Positions 61,171 to 64,000 of a stretch of 64,000 nt of DNA are shown here, piece after piece. The notes under the pieces were generated by a model that saw only the letters and a list, made by a program, of their open reading frames with translations, did not search any database and had not been told where the DNA came from. Origin of the DNA: Butyricicoccus_A sp963620595. Lineage in GTDB: Bacteria > Bacillota > Clostridia > Oscillospirales > Butyricicoccaceae. The DNA is taken from positions 1 through 64,000 of the forward strand of contig CAVFAY010000004.1 of assembly GCA_963620595.1 (NCBI GenBank), read 5' to 3'. The position numbers and the translations under genes were made by a program. Every line of letters begins with the position of its first letter. Position 1 is the first letter of the stretch.

Positions 61171-63165
61171 ATGGTCACAAGTGTAAAGAATGAGCAAATA
61201 ATTGCAAAAGAAATCTTTTCACCTGTATTAAGTGAAGAAAATGAAAAACGTTTTGATAGGCTGAAGGCTCGTCTACAGAACCTACTACCTATGAACTATA
61301 TAGAGAATATAAAAAAGGAAATTGCCGAAGTGTCAGCTGATGATACAACAAATGACATTGATGCAATGAAATATACTGCGGCGTTAAGCGTTCTCATTGA
61401 TTTGTCACAACAGGGATGGATCTTTGAAATTCAAGATAATGATTTGTTTCTGCGTATGGAAACAGACAATGTCGATGATAAAAGGATGCTGCGTTACAGA
61501 TTGAGCGCAGAGAGAAATGCCCAGTTCAAGACAGCTAGCGTTGCTGCCTTTATTAGAAAAATGGAAGCAGCTAAAACATATAACGAAAAAACAATATCTA
61601 TCAAAAATCTCATTGGAAACGCGGAAGTGTTGATGGAGCGGATACGCGGTGGCCATAAAGTCTGTGATCCCTATATTCAATTGGTTACAAATGAGCGAGA
61701 TGAATATACGGGATATAAGTTAGCTGATATTTGGAGATATTTTAGATACACTTGGTCAATTCCATACAAGACAATGCCAGGACGTAATCTGTACTACCTA
61801 GTTCGAGATCGTCTTCAGCCGGAGCATCCGGTTATTGGAATATTTGCTTTGGGAAACTCTGTTCTTAATCTAACCGTACGTGATGATGATATTGGATGGA
61901 CTGTAGAAGCAATTAAGACTGAAATGTCACGAAAAATGGAGGTTAGCTATTGCACGCAGAGCCTTAGTGAAACTGGCGGTAAAAACGTCAGAGTCAAGGT
62001 GACTAAGCCATCAGAAACAAAAGAAGACTTTGAAAAAAGGACAGCGCAATATGCAGATATTATTTACCCGTTGCTGTTGAAAAATATTGCTGAGGCAATC
62101 GATGACATTTATGTAAAGGATCTAGGGTACCATAGGCAAACAAAATATCCTAAGCAAGAGCAAATAGACGGTTTGTTGGCGCTTTCTGCGGAATACTCGA
62201 AAAAGTCTCTTAATAACAAAAATAATGAAACCTCCCCTGATTGGGAATCTGAGGCCAAAACAAATCTGTTCATTAGAAAAAGGTCTGCTGAACTGGCAAA
62301 GCTTCTTGCTACACGTAGGGTATTCAATGAGGCAAAGGGTGAATCCAATAGGGGGAAACTGAATTATTTGTTAAGCAGCGAGACAGGGCGAAAGGCTATT
62401 AACACAGCGCTGGTTGCGAACAGAAAATGCAAGATTGGATCCAACATGATGGATATTATTGTATGTGGATCAATTCCTCCATACAACGAACTGTTAGGAG
62501 GAAAATTAGTAAGTATGCTTGCTTGCTCTCCCACAGTAATTAAGGATTATACGCTTAAATACAGCAATCAGGTAAGTGAAATTGCATCGCGTATGAAGGG
62601 CGAGGAGGTTATTCGTGATAGCCGCCTTGTATATCTTGGAACCACAAGTTTATACGCAATTGGCAGTAGCCAGTACAACCGAATTAAAATGCCATTAAGC
62701 AGTGGAGGTGTTTTGGAATATCGAAAAATGGGAGTGACTGAAGGCTTTGGAACGGTTTTCTTTTCAAGGGAAACCACGTCACTGTTTTCAAAAATTCTGG
62801 AACTCCAAGATGGTGGAAAGCGGATTAATCATGTGTTTGGTGAAGGGACTAGTCCACGTTTTAGAATGATTAGCCGTGGGCTTAGCACAATTGGTATACG
62901 TGCAGACGCATTTCTTCGGCATTATTCACCGAGAATTGTGTATTCGATAGACTTGGCCAAAAATACAAAGAAATTTCTTATGGGAATAGATAAGGATGTT
63001 GACTACGGCTTCAATATCTATGACGAGGAAGAGGTTTTGAGCAAAACTCAGGAAATCTGTGATTATTGGTACTCTCGTTGGTTGGAAAAAAGGCTCACCA
63101 CAGTCGATATTTTTGAAAGGCTTTCAGCCTTCAATGTATCAGACCTTCTGCTGAGTAATATCTGA
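61171..63165 (+). CDS. DruA (DUF4338)-family protein, cargo operon 2 gene 2
   Basis: 664 residues from the ATG 9 bases after GGAGG; a GTG three codons upstream touches that site. Family blocks: 'HPVIGIFALGNSVLNLTVRDDDIGW' (about 219-243), 'DIIVCGSIPPYNELLGGKLVSMLACSP' (about 427-453), 'LVYLGTTSLYAIGSSQYNRIKMP' (about 486-508) and 'HVFGEGTSPRFRMISRGL' (about 551-568). These are DUF4338 features; DruA of Druantia anti-phage systems belongs to this family. The N-terminal 200 residues are extra relative to a minimal DruA. The molecular role of DruA is not established. The ATPase gene starts 11 bp later. Confidence 0.8.
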   Translation: MVTSVKNEQIIAKEIFSPVLSEENEKRFDRLKARLQNLLPMNYIENIKKEIAEVSADDTTNDIDAMKYTAALSVLIDLSQQGWIFEIQDNDLFLRMETDNVDDKRMLRYRLSAERNAQFKTASVAAFIRKMEAAKTYNEKTISIKNLIGNAEVLMERIRGGHKVCDPYIQLVTNERDEYTGYKLADIWRYFRYTWSIPYKTMPGRNLYYLVRDRLQPEHPVIGIFALGNSVLNLTVRDDDIGWTVEAIKTEMSRKMEVSYCTQSLSETGGKNVRVKVTKPSETKEDFEKRTAQYADIIYPLLLKNIAEAIDDIYVKDLGYHRQTKYPKQEQIDGLLALSAEYSKKSLNNKNNETSPDWESEAKTNLFIRKRSAELAKLLATRRVFNEAKGESNRGKLNYLLSSETGRKAINTALVANRKCKIGSNMMDIIVCGSIPPYNELLGGKLVSMLACSPTVIKDYTLKYSNQVSEIASRMKGEEVIRDSRLVYLGTTSLYAIGSSQYNRIKMPLSSGGVLEYRKMGVTEGFGTVFFSRETTSLFSKILELQDGGKRINHVFGEGTSPRFRMISRGLSTIGIRADAFLRHYSPRIVYSIDLAKNTKKFLMGIDKDVDYGFNIYDEEEVLSKTQEICDYWYSRWLEKRLTTVDIFERLSAFNVSDLLLSNI

Positions 63166-63176
63166 GGAGGCAATAT

Positions 63177-64000
63177 ATGTCAAAGCTTGATTTTGTAAAA
63201 AAACTTTATAACGGAAAAAACTGCTATTCAGACCATATGGATGAAAGCGAGCTTCAACTACTACACATTTCATCTAAGGCCGAGGATATTATTGTCGATA
63301 TGGTAATGCACGGGAAAATTGTGTTTCTTACCGGTAATCCAGGTGACGGGAAGACCTTTATAATCAAAGCTGTCCGACACAAAATTGGCAAGGATGTTTA
63401 TATTCAGACGGATCTAAATAATATCAAGGATTATTCTAAAGTCGTAGATGATTTAATTGGCTTATATTCACAGAAAAAACCGGCAATTATTGCTGTAAAT
63501 GAATACCCCTTTATGCAACTGTGTCGACAGATTCGCAAGGAATCTAAATCGTTATATGACGAGATACAAAATGCCAAGCGCAATGTCTTAGCATACGATA
63601 TTTCCGCTCCATTAGCCAGTAATATCACAGTGGTGGATCTAAATGAAAGAAATATGCTTGGAGCAGACTATAATTTGCTGTCAGAACTTATTGATAAAAT
63701 GGTGCGCCTGTTAGAGGAGGATGCAAAGTACAATAGCACCCTTAGCACCCTTAATTACAACTTGATTGCGCTTAAGAACGAATTTATACGTGGACAAATT
63801 TTGAGACTATTTCAATTGGCAGCATCAGAATGTGAGCATTTTGCAATTAGAGATATTTTAGGCGCCTTTTCTTTCATATTTACGGCCTGCACTACTGAGG
63901 AGTATTCAAAATCGCTATATTTCACAGCTATCTTTGAGGGAACGAATGAACTACTGAAGACGCTTCAGCAATTTGATCCAATCTTATTATCACAGCCTTC
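63177..64000 (+). CDS. P-loop ATPase, cargo operon 2 gene 3 (runs off the window)
   Basis: At least 274 residues, open at the right edge. ATG behind TGAGGAGGCAATAT. Walker A 'FLTGNPGDGKT' (about 50-60) and a Walker-B-like strand 'AIIAVNEYPF' (about 102-111) where Asn-Glu replaces Asp-Glu. GN(A/P)GDGKT with a later '..NE' strand is the look of DptF-type ATPases of phosphorothioate-dependent restriction; that is a resemblance, not an assignment. The rest is helical ('LNERNMLGADYNLLSELIDKMVRLLEED'). No nuclease or helicase motif is visible before the window ends. Confidence 0.75.
   Translation, partial: MSKLDFVKKLYNGKNCYSDHMDESELQLLHISSKAEDIIVDMVMHGKIVFLTGNPGDGKTFIIKAVRHKIGKDVYIQTDLNNIKDYSKVVDDLIGLYSQKKPAIIAVNEYPFMQLCRQIRKESKSLYDEIQNAKRNVLAYDISAPLASNITVVDLNERNMLGADYNLLSELIDKMVRLLEEDAKYNSTLSTLNYNLIALKNEFIRGQILRLFQLAASECEHFAIRDILGAFSFIFTACTTEEYSKSLYFTAIFEGTNELLKTLQQFDPILLSQP

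Overview
The window is a stretch of a low-GC-phylum, spore-forming anaerobe, most likely a gut Clostridia of the order Oscillospirales (Butyricicoccus/Agathobaculum-like). The evidence is a SpoIID homologue, a flavodiiron oxygen/NO reductase, phosphate acetyltransferase without respiratory genes, AGGAGG-type ribosome binding sites, and gut-type conjugative element genes. The family-level placement is an inference.

Positions 1-33,344 are ordinary chromosome. In order: an exported five-repeat SH3b protein; YjbQ; a voltage-gated-type K+ channel; Pta; a CaCA cation exchanger behind what looks like a yybP-ykoY (Mn2+) riboswitch; AzlC/AzlD amino-acid export; SpoIID; citrate synthase; a DUF3006/MBL-fold pair; a flavodiiron protein behind a palindromic operator; an LCP cell-wall ligase; an orphan sugar-binding lipoprotein; a UPF0210/ACT pair with a 30-residue companion; LepA-HemW; Mrp; a MATE exporter; an ABC exporter with XRE regulators; a phosphodiester glycosidase; RsmF-like methyltransferase; a lipid-linked glycosylation trio (GT39, GtrA, GT2); and a diacylglycerol kinase.

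At 33,516-34,281 a tRNA-Arg(CCT) locus marks the left edge of an integrated element. A tRNA promoter drives a tRNA broken exactly after its anticodon loop. An intact tRNA-Arg(CCT) with a different body follows 250 bp later, then a 270-bp tract with six CTAAG/CTTAG copies, the same pentamer as in the anticodon loop.

Positions 34,462-60,670 are an integrative conjugative element of the gut-Firmicutes type: replication/partition (RepA-like, DnaC-like, ParA, ParB), PcfB, VirD4, Maff2 pilin-like, VirB6, PrgI, VirB4, NlpC/P60 hydrolase, DUF4315, DUF4366, TopB, YodL-type and ArdC-type proteins, TTRAP pair, MobC and a MobA-type relaxase. Both transfer ATPases are damaged: VirD4 by a +1 shift in a C5 run, VirB4 by an in-frame amber codon between Walker A and B. 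Self-transfer is therefore doubtful if the sequence is right. No integrase is in the window, so the element continues past 64,000.

Two AT-rich cargo islands sit in the GC-richer element and are the best candidates for undescribed biology. The first (50,024-52,954) is a four-gene operon of unknown membrane/coiled-coil proteins, with a consensus promoter whose -35 box lies in a perfect inverted repeat, placed between the DUF4366 and topB genes. The second (60,848 to the window end) is an XRE regulator, a DruA (DUF4338)-family protein and a P-loop ATPase of DptF-like appearance. It resembles an anti-phage locus but has no Druantia helicase in view.
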